A DNA stretch of 64,000 nt from JBQDBK01 sp052090825 (lineage in GTDB: Bacteria; Bacillota; Clostridia; Tissierellales; Peptoniphilaceae), in contig JBQDBK010000001.1 in the NCBI GenBank assembly GCA_052090825.1, positions 124,001 to 188,000 on the forward strand. Reading direction: 5' to 3'. The notes below the pieces were generated by a model that was not told the DNA's origin, searched no databases, and worked only from the letters and a program-made list of their open reading frames with translations. Both the position numbers and the translations under genes were made by a program. The number at the start of each line of letters is the position of its first letter. The first letter of the stretch is position 1. Positions 16,881-24,876 of the stretch are shown here, in pieces.

Positions 16881-17846
16881 CTATTTCCTACTCTCATATT
16901 TATCATAAGCACTTATAATCCTTTGTACTAACGGATGCCTTACTATATCTTGCTTCCCTAAATAAACAATTCCTATTCCTTTGACGCCCTTTAATATATT
17001 CAAAACTGTTTTTAGTCCAGAAGGCTTTCCCTTTGGAAGATCAGTTTGTGTTATATCTCCTGTTATTATAGCTTTAGATCCATACCCCAACCTGGTTAAA
17101 AACATCTTCATTTGTTCATTTGTAGTGTTTTGAGCTTCATCTAAAATAACAAAGGCACTATCTAATGTCCTTCCTCTCATATAAGCCAAGGGAGCAACTT
17201 CTATTAACCCCTTTTCAACATATTTATTATAATTATCATGACCTAGCATTTCAAATAAAGCATCATATAGAGGTCTTAAATATGGATCTACTTTCATTTG
17301 TAAATCTCCTGGTAAAAATCCAAGATTTTCTCCAGCTTCAACTGCCGGTCTAGTTAAGATAATTCTATTTACTTCTTTATTTTTAAAAGCTTTAACTGCA
17401 GAAGCCATAGCTAAGTAGGTTTTCCCAGTACCCGCTGGTCCTATACCAAATACAACATCTTCATTTTTTATTTTATCTATATAATTTTTTTGCCCTAAAG
17501 TTTTAGCCCTAATAGGTTTTCCCATAGAAGTATAAACAATAGTTTCATTTAATAATTCTGTTATAGAAACAGTATTTCCTGATTTAATTAAAGAAATCAT
17601 ATAATTTATCTCATTATTTTCTAAGTTTTTTTGTCTTTTTAAAAGCTCAATTAAATTATCAAATAATATTGCAACCATTTCTAATTTATCTTTATCATCA
17701 GAGCGAATAATTAATCGGTCTTTATTTATTTTTATTTTAATATTAAAAGTTTTTTCTATTTTAGATAAATTTTCATCTAACTTCCCAAAAAGAGAAGCTC
17801 TCATGTTACTATCTAAAATAGAAATATCAATAATCTTATCTATCAT
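16881..17846 (-). CDS. phoH: PhoH family ATPase
   Basis: 321-residue PhoH-like P-loop ATPase, often linked genetically to YbeY and RNA metabolism; its exact reaction is not settled. An N-terminal KH-like region (residues 1-95) precedes the ATPase domain with the Walker A GIGPAGTGKTYLAMA near 135 and the Walker B FVILDEAQNT near 235. The frame could open four codons earlier at a TTG, but GGAGG lies within those codons and is ideally placed for the ATG at 17846, which I use. It is the first gene of the phoH-nif3 run. No strong promoter was identified in the 110 bases upstream. Confidence 0.93.
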   Translation of the reverse strand: MIDKIIDISILDSNMRASLFGKLDENLSKIEKTFNIKIKINKDRLIIRSDDKDKLEMVAILFDNLIELLKRQKNLENNEINYMISLIKSGNTVSITELLNETIVYTSMGKPIRAKTLGQKNYIDKIKNEDVVFGIGPAGTGKTYLAMASAVKAFKNKEVNRIILTRPAVEAGENLGFLPGDLQMKVDPYLRPLYDALFEMLGHDNYNKYVEKGLIEVAPLAYMRGRTLDSAFVILDEAQNTTNEQMKMFLTRLGYGSKAIITGDITQTDLPKGKPSGLKTVLNILKGVKGIGIVYLGKQDIVRHPLVQRIISAYDKYESRK

Positions 17847-17954
17847 TTTTACCTCCAATTATCATTCTATGATACCATAAATAAGCTATTTTTTCCACTT
17901 TAAAGCCAACAAATAGAATTTATTAAAGTTATTATTAATTTTAATTTAAAGTAA

Positions 17955-17996
17955 AAAAAAACTATCAAATCTTTTAAAAGATTTGATAGTTTTTTT
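17955..17996 (-). terminator. Intrinsic terminator after the flotillin-operon membrane protein
   Basis: Perfect 42-base palindrome (arms 17955-17975 and 17976-17996) ending in a long T-run on the minus strand. It overlaps the stop codon of the small membrane protein gene and separates this operon from phoH. Confidence 0.88.
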
Positions 17997-18486
17997 ACTT
18001 TCTTAAAGAAACAGGTTTATCTAATATTTCTTTCATAATAATAGAATTAACCAGACTTTCATTGGAAAAATCCACATTAAATTCTTTATATTCTTTTTCA
18101 TCCTCAATCTCATCAAAAAATGATTTATTTTCTTTTATAGAAATTGAAGATTCCTTAACAGATTCTCTTTCTTTTTTTATATCACTTATTACAGAGTCTC
18201 TTTTTTTATTTATATCCTCATTTAAAGAAAAACTATTATCAACTTTTTCTCTAACAACTTTAGATTTATCTTTACTTGTAAGATCTTTTTCATTTTTAAA
18301 TAATCCGTTAGAGTAATCATCTAATTTTTTAAATAGATTTCTTTCCTGGGAAGAATTAAATAGTTTCTTATTATTTGAAACTTGATCATCTTTTTTTAAA
18401 TCATTGTTTTTTTTATTCCCAAAAAGCTTAGATGATATTGCTGGGATTAATAAATATATTATAACAACAGTTATTAATTTATCCAT
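17995..18486 (-). CDS. Uncharacterised small membrane-anchored protein at the floA locus
   Basis: 163 residues, not assignable to a named family. Residues 3-20 form one hydrophobic segment (LITVVIIYLLIPAISSKLFG), likely a membrane anchor. The middle (25-135) is highly charged, Lys/Glu/Asp/Ser-rich and probably disordered. The last 25 residues form a compact conserved-looking motif with SLVNSIIMKEILDKPVSLR, suggesting a short binding peptide. It lies 10 bp after floA and occupies the position of yqfB in Bacillus, between the flotillin gene and phoH, where the sporulation genes yqfCD are missing. A role with the flotillin membrane microdomain is a guess from position. Confidence 0.7.
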   Translation of the reverse strand: MDKLITVVIIYLLIPAISSKLFGNKKNNDLKKDDQVSNNKKLFNSSQERNLFKKLDDYSNGLFKNEKDLTSKDKSKVVREKVDNSFSLNEDINKKRDSVISDIKKERESVKESSISIKENKSFFDEIEDEKEYKEFNVDFSNESLVNSIIMKEILDKPVSLRK

Positions 18487-18496
18487 AATTTATCAC

Positions 18497-19483
18497 TTAC
18501 TCTTTTTTATCTTTATTGGTTATTTTTGATATAGAATCTCTCATATCAGTGTCTGAATTTATATTTTTTATTTTATAATAATCTAGTACACCTATATTCC
18601 CATTTCTTAAGGCTTCTGCCATAGCTAATGGAACTTGAGATTGAGCTTCAACTACTTTAGCCTTCATTGACTCTACTTCAGCTCTCATTTCTTGTTCTCT
18701 TGCAACTGCCATCGATCTTCTTTCAGAAGCTTTTGCCTCTGCAATTCTTTTATCAGCTTCTGCTTGATCAGTCTGTAATCTAGCTCCTATATTTCTTGCT
18801 ACGTCAACATCTGCAATATCAATAGATAAAATTTCAAATGCAGTTCCTGAATCCAATCCTTTATCAAGTACAACCTTAGATATTGAGTCAGGATCCTCTA
18901 ACACAGCCTTATAAGTTTTAGAAGATCCTACTGTAGTTACAATACCTTCACCAACTCTTGCAATTATAGTTTCTTCACCAGCACCACCAACAAGTCTTTC
19001 TATATTAGCTCTAACTGTTACTTTTGCCTTTACCATAACTTCAATCCCATCCTGTGCCACCGCTGAGATATTAGGAGTTTCTATAACTTTAGGGTTTACA
19101 GATACCTGCACAGCTTCTAATACATTTCTTCCCGCAAGATCTATCGCTGCTCCTCTTTCAAACTTTAAAGGTATATTAGCTCTTTCAGCAGCTATTAATG
19201 CATCTACTAAAGTATTTACATTACCTCCTGCTAAATAATGTCCTTCTAAGTTTCCTATATCTAAGTCTAAACCTGCCTTTGTAGCTTTAATCATTGGATT
19301 TACAATTCTTCCTGGTCTTACTCTTCTAAGTTTCATTCCTATAAGAGTAGATATTTTTACCTTTACTCCAGAGAAAAATGCCGTTATCCAAAGTCCTATA
19401 GGTACAAAAGAAAAGAATAAGATTATAACCAATATTACTAATATAATTATGGCCCCACTAAAAATGTTTGTACTATTTACCAT
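18497..19483 (-). CDS. floA: Flotillin-like protein FloA
   Basis: 328-residue SPFH-domain scaffold of bacterial membrane microdomains. A single N-terminal membrane segment (about residues 9-30) is followed by the SPFH/band-7 region and an Ala/Glu-rich coiled coil (EAKASERRSMAVAREQEMRA and onward). The family phrase LKFERGAAIDLAGRNVLEAV is present near 102. An upstream TTG is possible, but AAGGAGGA lies 9-10 bases before the ATG at 19483, the preferred start. It directly follows nfeD, the standard floA-nfeD pair. Confidence 0.95.
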   Translation of the reverse strand: MVNSTNIFSGAIIILVILVIILFFSFVPIGLWITAFFSGVKVKISTLIGMKLRRVRPGRIVNPMIKATKAGLDLDIGNLEGHYLAGGNVNTLVDALIAAERANIPLKFERGAAIDLAGRNVLEAVQVSVNPKVIETPNISAVAQDGIEVMVKAKVTVRANIERLVGGAGEETIIARVGEGIVTTVGSSKTYKAVLEDPDSISKVVLDKGLDSGTAFEILSIDIADVDVARNIGARLQTDQAEADKRIAEAKASERRSMAVAREQEMRAEVESMKAKVVEAQSQVPLAMAEALRNGNIGVLDYYKIKNINSDTDMRDSISKITNKDKKE

Positions 19484-19484
19484 A

Positions 19485-20762
19485 TTAATCAATCCTCCTT
19501 ACAAAAATTTTATATGATTCTATTTTAATTACCTCAATGTCTACGCCCTTTTCAATAAATCCTTTATAGGCTATAGCTTCATACTTACTTCCTTCAACTT
19601 CTATAAATCCAGTAGGTTTTAATACAGTTAAAGACTTACCTACTTGACCTAAATTTAACTTAGCATGATCAACACTTAAATATTTTTCAGAAAAATCACC
19701 AGGCCTATTTAAGGTTAATTTATTTATTAGCTTAAACTTCATTCCTTTTTTTATTAAAAACAAAGTAAACATAATAGTTATCACTAAAGAAATAGCTATT
19801 GATGTTATGGCTATCTCTATGGTTTCCATAGCTAAAATTAAACCTAAAATGATTGCTATTAAACCACTTATTCCAGCGATGCCAAACCCAGGTATTGCTA
19901 TTTCTATTAAAATTAAAACTATGCCAAGTATAAATATAGCTATAGAATACCAATTGGAATTTCCAACCATTGTATTCCCTAGGAAAAACATAAAGAAAGA
20001 AATTATAGAAATTATTCCTCCCACGCCAAAACCTGGACTAAATAGTTCAAAAACAAAACCTGACATACCTAAAATTATAAATAGTGTTGCTATAGTTGGA
20101 TTAGATATGAAATTTATAAATTTAAGTAAATTGCTCATTTCTAAAGTATCAGTATTTTCAATATTATAACCCAACTCTGTAACCAATTCTTTTTTTGAAT
20201 CAATTACTCCATCTGATATCCCATAATCTAAGGATTCTTTAGAAGTTAAATTAACCAATTTCCCCTTTGTTACTAACCCATCTATAGATATATCCTTATC
20301 GGCCATAGCTTCAATCACAGTTTCATTTCTATTTCTTTTTTGAGCTGTATCTCTTAAAATACTTCTCCAAAAAGAAATATTTTTTTCTGTATTAGGTATT
20401 GTTTCTGCTGAGCCTATAGTTGCGGTAGATCTCATATATATTTTTTCACAAGCTATACTTATCAAAACTCCTGCAGATTCAGCTTTTGTATTTACATAAG
20501 CAACCGTCTTTATAGGTGAGTTTATTATATCATCTTTTATTTGTTCAGCAGCTATTACAGATCCTCCATAGGTATCTATATCAAAAACTATTGCTTTATA
20601 ATTGTTTTCAACAGCCTTATCTATTCCTTCTTTTACAAAATTTGATGTTGCCGAATTTATTTCTCCATTTATAGGAATTATAAAAACATCATTTTCTTTT
20701 GAAAAAGCTATAGAAGGCAATAAAATTATAAATAAAACTATAAGAGAAATACATTTTTTCAT
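19485..20762 (-). CDS. nfeD: NfeD family membrane protein with ClpP-like protease domain
   Basis: 425-residue long-form NfeD (YqeZ-like). The N-terminus is a signal sequence (residues 3-20). Residues 25-200 form a ClpP-class serine protease domain, with IDTYGGSVIAAEQIKDDI near 63 and the nucleophile Ser in AESAGVLISIACEKIYM near 93. Four to five membrane helices follow (residues 215-340), then a soluble NfeD OB-fold (360-425) with GKSLTVLKPTGFIEVEG. It works with the adjacent flotillin in membrane quality control in related bacteria. AGGGGGG precedes the ATG. Confidence 0.92.
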   Translation of the reverse strand: MKKCISLIVLFIILLPSIAFSKENDVFIIPINGEINSATSNFVKEGIDKAVENNYKAIVFDIDTYGGSVIAAEQIKDDIINSPIKTVAYVNTKAESAGVLISIACEKIYMRSTATIGSAETIPNTEKNISFWRSILRDTAQKRNRNETVIEAMADKDISIDGLVTKGKLVNLTSKESLDYGISDGVIDSKKELVTELGYNIENTDTLEMSNLLKFINFISNPTIATLFIILGMSGFVFELFSPGFGVGGIISIISFFMFFLGNTMVGNSNWYSIAIFILGIVLILIEIAIPGFGIAGISGLIAIILGLILAMETIEIAITSIAISLVITIMFTLFLIKKGMKFKLINKLTLNRPGDFSEKYLSVDHAKLNLGQVGKSLTVLKPTGFIEVEGSKYEAIAYKGFIEKGVDIEVIKIESYKIFVRRID

Positions 20763-20782
20763 TTTATCCCCCCTAAAAAATA

Positions 20783-20806
20783 AAACCTGGGTTATTTCCC
20801 AGGTTT
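20783..20806 (-). terminator. Intrinsic terminator after yqeY
   Basis: Arms of 9 bases (20783-20791 and 20798-20806), GC-rich core, followed on the minus strand by a T-rich run. It overlaps the final codons of yqeY and lies 20 bases before the nfeD start, so nfeD-floA may be only partly cotranscribed with rpsU-yqeY. Confidence 0.8.
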
Positions 20807-21247
20807 AACTAACAAGCTTTGAGCAATTTTACTTACCATGCCACCATCAGCTCTTCCTTTAATTTTAGGCATTATATTTTTCATAAGTTTACCCATATCT
20901 TTAGGAGAAGTGACATCACATTCTTCCATCGTCTCTTTAACAATTTTAGTAAGTTCTTCTTCTGAAAGTTGTTCTGGCAAATAATCAAGCAATATATTTA
21001 TTTCAGCATTAGTTTGCTCGATAAGATCATGGCGATCGCCCTTCTTAAACTCCTCAATAGAAGATTTTTTTTCTTTAAGTTGTTTACTAAGTATATCTAG
21101 AATTTCTTCATCAGTTAGCTCAATTCTCTCGTCTACTTCTTTTTGCTTAATAGCAGCACGCACCATTGTTATGGTATCTTTTTTCAATTTGTCCTTATTT
21201 CTCATAGAAGTTTTGAGATCTTCCATAAGCTTATCTTTTAAAGACAT
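20792..21247 (-). CDS. yqeY: GatB/YqeY domain-containing protein
   Basis: 151-residue YqeY protein, homologous to the tRNA-binding C-terminal tail of GatB. Family sequence includes MSLKDKLMEDLKTSMRNKDK at the N-terminus, ILLDYLPEQLSEEEL near 86 and ADGGMVSKIAQSLL near the end. Molecular function is unproven; a role linked to tRNA or translation is assumed from the fold. It lies 16 bp after rpsU, the standard rpsU-yqeY pair. Confidence 0.92.
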   Translation of the reverse strand: MSLKDKLMEDLKTSMRNKDKLKKDTITMVRAAIKQKEVDERIELTDEEILDILSKQLKEKKSSIEEFKKGDRHDLIEQTNAEINILLDYLPEQLSEEELTKIVKETMEECDVTSPKDMGKLMKNIMPKIKGRADGGMVSKIAQSLLVKPGK

Positions 21248-21263
21248 AATTACACCTCTTTAA

Positions 21264-21443
21264 TTAAAATTTATGCTTTTTTCTACGTGCTTCTTCAGAT
21301 TTTTTCTTTCTTTTAACACTTGGTTTTTCATAATGCTCTCTTTTTCTAGCCTCTTTTAAAACTCCACTAGTAGCACATTGTCTCTTAAATCTTTTAAGAG
21401 CATTGTCAAGAGATTCATTTTCTCCAACTCTAATTTCTGACAT
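21264..21443 (-). CDS. rpsU: 30S ribosomal protein S21
   Basis: 59-residue basic protein, translated by hand because it is short. It begins MSEIRVGENESLDNALKRFK and ends KKKSEEARRKKHKF, followed by TAA at 21264. The repeated Arg/Lys and the phrase RQCATSGVLKEARKREHYEK identify S21, which sits near the anti-Shine-Dalgarno end of 16S rRNA and aids initiation. A strong GAGGAGGGG site precedes the ATG and a good promoter lies upstream. It leads the rpsU-yqeY-nfeD-floA group. Confidence 0.97.
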   Translation of the reverse strand: MSEIRVGENESLDNALKRFKRQCATSGVLKEARKREHYEKPSVKRKKKSEEARRKKHKF

Positions 21444-21495
21444 TGGTTCCCCTCCTCTCGTAGAAAAGAGTAGCCCCTCGGACTAATTCTTAATA

Positions 21496-21524
21496 ATTAT
21501 ACCTTATATTGATTAATTTTTCAA
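21496..21524 (-). promoter_or_regulatory. Sigma-A promoter of rpsU-yqeY
   Basis: Minus-strand TTGAAA (21519-21524), 17-base spacer, TATAAT (21496-21501). It gives a leader of about 45 bases ending in a strong ribosome-binding site. Confidence 0.75.
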
Positions 21525-21534
21525 TCTTTTATTT

Positions 21535-21873
21535 TTAACCTGGTGGCCAAGACAAACTTCTACCACCTAGCATATGAAAGTGAATATGATTAACTGTTTG
21601 CCCTCCGTCTTCTTTACAATTGTTAACTATTCTATAACCCTTATCAAGTTTATTGTCCATAGCTAATTTTTTTGCAATCCAAAATACGTGGCCTATTAAA
21701 TCTTTATCGTTTTCTTCCATATCATCAAGCGATTCAATATGTTTTTTAGGTACTATTAATACGTGAAAAGGTGCATAAGGATTTATGTCTTTAAATACAT
21801 AAACTAATTCATCTTCATAAATCTTTTCCGATGGAATTTCTTTATTTATTATATTACAAAATAAACAATCCAT
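21535..21873 (-). CDS. HIT family nucleotide-binding protein
   Basis: 112-residue histidine-triad protein of the Hint/PKCI branch, which hydrolyses nucleoside phosphoramidates and acyl-adenylates. The N-terminal zinc-type CLFCNIINKEIPS and the catalytic triad HIHFHMLGGR near residue 96 are present. AAAGGAGGCC precedes the ATG. It lies 17 bp after mtaB, as in many Clostridia. The physiological substrate is unknown. Confidence 0.93.
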   Translation of the reverse strand: MDCLFCNIINKEIPSEKIYEDELVYVFKDINPYAPFHVLIVPKKHIESLDDMEENDKDLIGHVFWIAKKLAMDNKLDKGYRIVNNCKEDGGQTVNHIHFHMLGGRSLSWPPG

Positions 21874-21890
21874 ATAAAAGGCCTCCTTTT

Positions 21891-23198
21891 TTATATAAGT
21901 TCAGTTTTTACAAACTCACCATCTATATCTATTATTTTAACATCTTTTATCTGATTTTTTAAATTTAAATTAGTTTCTGTATAACATCTTATATAATTAG
22001 TAGTATAGCCCACGAATTTATTCGAAGAAATATCTAAGTTTTTTTCAAATAAAACAGTATTAACTTTATTTAAATTTTTCCTAGCAAAATTTTTCATTAA
22101 ATCTTTATTTAAATCTGATAAAATATTCGCTCTTTTAATTTTCACATTCCCATTTACTTGATTTTTCATTTCTGCTGCCTTAGTCCCTGATCTTTTAGAA
22201 TACTTAAATATGTGAATTCTAGAAAAGTTCACTTTTTTTATAAAATCATAACTATCTTTAAAATCTTCATCACTTTCACCAGGAAATCCAACAATAACAT
22301 CAGTTGTAAGTCCTGCATCAGGCATAAATCTTCTAATCAATTCTATTTTCTCAAAATAGTCTTTAGAGGAATACTTTCTATTCATGCTTTTTAAAATTTT
22401 ATCTGACCCACTTTGCAGTGATAAATGAAAATGGTCACATAATTTACCAGTAGCAATGCCTCGTTTTATAAAATCTTCAGTTATAGTTCCTGGCTCTATT
22501 GAAGATAATCTTATTCTTTCTATTCCATCTACTTTTGCTATAGACTCAATTAGATCTATTAATCTCTCATTTCCAAGATCATAACCATACGAACCTATAT
22601 GAATTCCAGTTAAAACTATTTCTTTAAATCCAGCTCTAGATAAAATCTCAGCTTCGTTAACACTATCTTCAATAGACCTTGATCTAATATTTCCTCTAGC
22701 ATAAGGTATAATACAATAACTACAAAATCTATTACACCCATCTTGTACTTTCATATATGCCCTGGTCATATCTGCAGTATTTTCTATATTTATCCTTTGA
22801 AATTCTCTATCTCCCTTTAAAGGCCTAACTATATTTATTTGTTTTTTATCTTCTAAATATTCTTCATATAAGTCTACTATCTTATCTCGTTCAGTTGTTC
22901 CAAGTATAATATCTACCCCTTTTATTTCAGAAACTTCTTTGGGAGAAACTTGAGAATAACATCCAACTACAGCCACTACAGCATTAGGATTATCCCTTTT
23001 TGCCCTTCTAATAAATTGTCTGGATTTTCTATCTGATAAATTTGTAACCGTGCACGTATTTACTATATAAATATCAGCATTCTCTATTTCATGATCTACA
23101 TTTATATATCCACGTTTTTCAAAATTTTCTGTCATGGCTTCTGATTCATATTGATTTACTTTACATCCCAGCGTAAGTATAGAAAATGTTTTTGAAAT
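21891..23198 (-). CDS. mtaB: tRNA t(6)A37 methylthiotransferase MtaB (probable ATT start)
   Basis: 435-residue radical-SAM enzyme that adds the methylthio group to t6A37 of tRNAs reading ANN codons. The first in-frame ATG (23135) would delete the conserved first-cluster Cys. Reading on upstream gives SKTFSILTLGCKVNQYESEA, the family's N-terminus, with no stop. The only plausible start is ATT at 23198, with AAGGGAG 8 bases before it. Motifs: the auxiliary cluster Cys in TLGCKVNQ, NTCTV and VGCYSQ, and the radical-SAM CNRFCSYC. A C-terminal TRAM domain follows. It begins 4 bp after the rsmE stop. Confidence 0.9.
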   Translation of the reverse strand: MSKTFSILTLGCKVNQYESEAMTENFEKRGYINVDHEIENADIYIVNTCTVTNLSDRKSRQFIRRAKRDNPNAVVAVVGCYSQVSPKEVSEIKGVDIILGTTERDKIVDLYEEYLEDKKQINIVRPLKGDREFQRINIENTADMTRAYMKVQDGCNRFCSYCIIPYARGNIRSRSIEDSVNEAEILSRAGFKEIVLTGIHIGSYGYDLGNERLIDLIESIAKVDGIERIRLSSIEPGTITEDFIKRGIATGKLCDHFHLSLQSGSDKILKSMNRKYSSKDYFEKIELIRRFMPDAGLTTDVIVGFPGESDEDFKDSYDFIKKVNFSRIHIFKYSKRSGTKAAEMKNQVNGNVKIKRANILSDLNKDLMKNFARKNLNKVNTVLFEKNLDISSNKFVGYTTNYIRCYTETNLNLKNQIKDVKIIDIDGEFVKTELI

Positions 23199-23202
23199 AA
23201 GA

Positions 23203-23916
23203 TCATCTCCCTTCTAATTTGTGAATAATATAATAACTAGAACAAATAGAAGCTGTTTCAGCTCTTAATATTCTATTACCTAAAGAAATAATTTTTGCAC
23301 CTATTGACTTTAGAAATTCAATTTCTTCAATTTCAAAACCACCTTCAGGACCTATTATTAATACTATATCATTGTTTTTTAAATTTATATCATCAAATAT
23401 TAAATTTTCTTCATTTTCATAAGCTACCAAAATTTCCTTATCCTTGCTTATATTTTTTATTTCACTTAAATTTATAGGATGATTTACTTTAGGTATTAAA
23501 TCCCGTTTTGACTGTTTAGCAGCTGCTTCTATAATTTTTTGCCATCTATCTATTTTTTTATTTTCTTTATTGTTTATTTTAGATACAACCCTCTTAGTAT
23601 ATAAAGGATAAAAACTAGTTACCCCTATTTCTGTTCCTGCTTTAAAAACAGTTTCCATTTTATCAGCTTTCAATATAGCTTGTATAAGAGTTAATTTGAC
23701 ATCACTTTCATTTTTCTCTTTTATCTTTTCTACTTTTTTTAAAGTAACTATACCATCATTATAATTATCATATTTAGCTAAAAACACTCCATTTTTAGCA
23801 GAAATTTCAACTTCTTCTTTTTCATTAATTCTCAATACATTTATATAATGATGAGAGTCTTCCTTTGAAAGACTTATTTTATCTAAAAAAACTTCTTCTT
23901 TGAAAAATCTAAACAT
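23203..23916 (-). CDS. rsmE: 16S rRNA (uracil(1498)-N(3))-methyltransferase
   Basis: 237-residue SPOUT-class methyltransferase that makes m3U1498 in 16S rRNA. It has the N-terminal PUA-like domain (MFRFFKEEVFLDKISLSKED, HYINVLRINEKEEVE) and the C-terminal knotted SAM site IIGPEGGFEIEEIEF near residue 193 and LGNRILRAETASICSSYYII near 212. It overlaps prmA by 8 bases. The prmA-rsmE-mtaB order downstream of dnaJ is the Bacillus yqeTUV order. Confidence 0.94.
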   Translation of the reverse strand: MFRFFKEEVFLDKISLSKEDSHHYINVLRINEKEEVEISAKNGVFLAKYDNYNDGIVTLKKVEKIKEKNESDVKLTLIQAILKADKMETVFKAGTEIGVTSFYPLYTKRVVSKINNKENKKIDRWQKIIEAAAKQSKRDLIPKVNHPINLSEIKNISKDKEILVAYENEENLIFDDINLKNNDIVLIIGPEGGFEIEEIEFLKSIGAKIISLGNRILRAETASICSSYYIIHKLEGR

Positions 23917-24826
23917 ATTTATATTTACCTACTATTAAAGCCCATGAATTTTTTTTCTCAATTTTTAAAATTTCAAAATCTTCTTTTAATAAAGCCTCTT
24001 CAACCATAATTATTTTCTCTGCCAAAATTCCAGATGAAATAAATATCCCATTATTTTTTAAATGATTTTTTAATTCAGGAATCATTTCAACTATTATCTC
24101 TGCTATTATATTTGAAACTATTATATCAGCTTTACCTTCTACTACATCAAGCAAATTACCCTTATAACTAACTATACTATTTTCAACATTATTTAATCTT
24201 GCATTTTTTTCTGTGGCCTTTATGCAATTATCATCTATATCGACGCAAACAGCTTCTTTAGCACCCAACTTGACAGATGCTATACCCAATATACCACTAC
24301 CACAGCCTATATCAAATATAATACTTCCTTCCTGAACATAGTTTTCTAAAGACTCAAGACATAAATAAGTAGTTTCATGAGTTCCTGTTCCAAATGCCAT
24401 ACCAGGATCAATAATAACAACTTTTCTATTTTTATTATTTTCATAGTCTTCCCAATAAGGCTTTATGGCAATCTTTTCTCCAATTTCTAATGTATGGTAA
24501 TATTTCTTCCAATTATTAGCCCAGTCTTCTTCTTTTGTTTTTTCTATTCTAGTCTCAGCTAAATTTTCATCTAATATTAGTTTATTAATGTTTTCTACTA
24601 GTTTGAAATCTTTATTATCAAAGTAAGTTTTTATCAAAATTTTATTTTTTTCTAGATTAAAAATTTTATTATCAACAAAATCCCAAGACCTCTCATCCTT
24701 TTCTAAATCATCTATAATATGATTTCCATACTCTTCAAAAGTGTATATATCAAAAGAATTTAAAATTCCTATTATTTTATCCCTATTTTCTAAATTTGTA
24801 TTGATTATTAACTCTATATAATCCAT
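23909..24826 (-). CDS. prmA: 50S ribosomal protein L11 methyltransferase
   Basis: 305-residue PrmA, which trimethylates lysines of ribosomal protein L11. The N-terminal substrate-recognition domain spans residues 1-95. The SAM-binding domain has VIIDPGMAFGTGTHETT near 135, IFDIGCGSGILGIASVKLGA near 168 and DIIVSNIIAEII near 226. A terminator separates it from dnaJ upstream, but it lies in the same direction and may receive read-through. Confidence 0.95.
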   Translation of the reverse strand: MDYIELIINTNLENRDKIIGILNSFDIYTFEEYGNHIIDDLEKDERSWDFVDNKIFNLEKNKILIKTYFDNKDFKLVENINKLILDENLAETRIEKTKEEDWANNWKKYYHTLEIGEKIAIKPYWEDYENNKNRKVVIIDPGMAFGTGTHETTYLCLESLENYVQEGSIIFDIGCGSGILGIASVKLGAKEAVCVDIDDNCIKATEKNARLNNVENSIVSYKGNLLDVVEGKADIIVSNIIAEIIVEMIPELKNHLKNNGIFISSGILAEKIIMVEEALLKEDFEILKIEKKNSWALIVGKYKYV

Positions 24827-24846
24827 AACATCCTCTCATAGTAAAA

Positions 24847-24876
24847 AATAGACAAAATCTATTGACTTTGCCTATT
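24847..24876 (-). terminator. Intrinsic terminator after dnaJ
   Basis: 10-base arms (24847-24856 and 24867-24876) with one G-U pair in RNA, followed by TTTTA on the minus strand. It overlaps the dnaJ stop codon. Confidence 0.6.
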
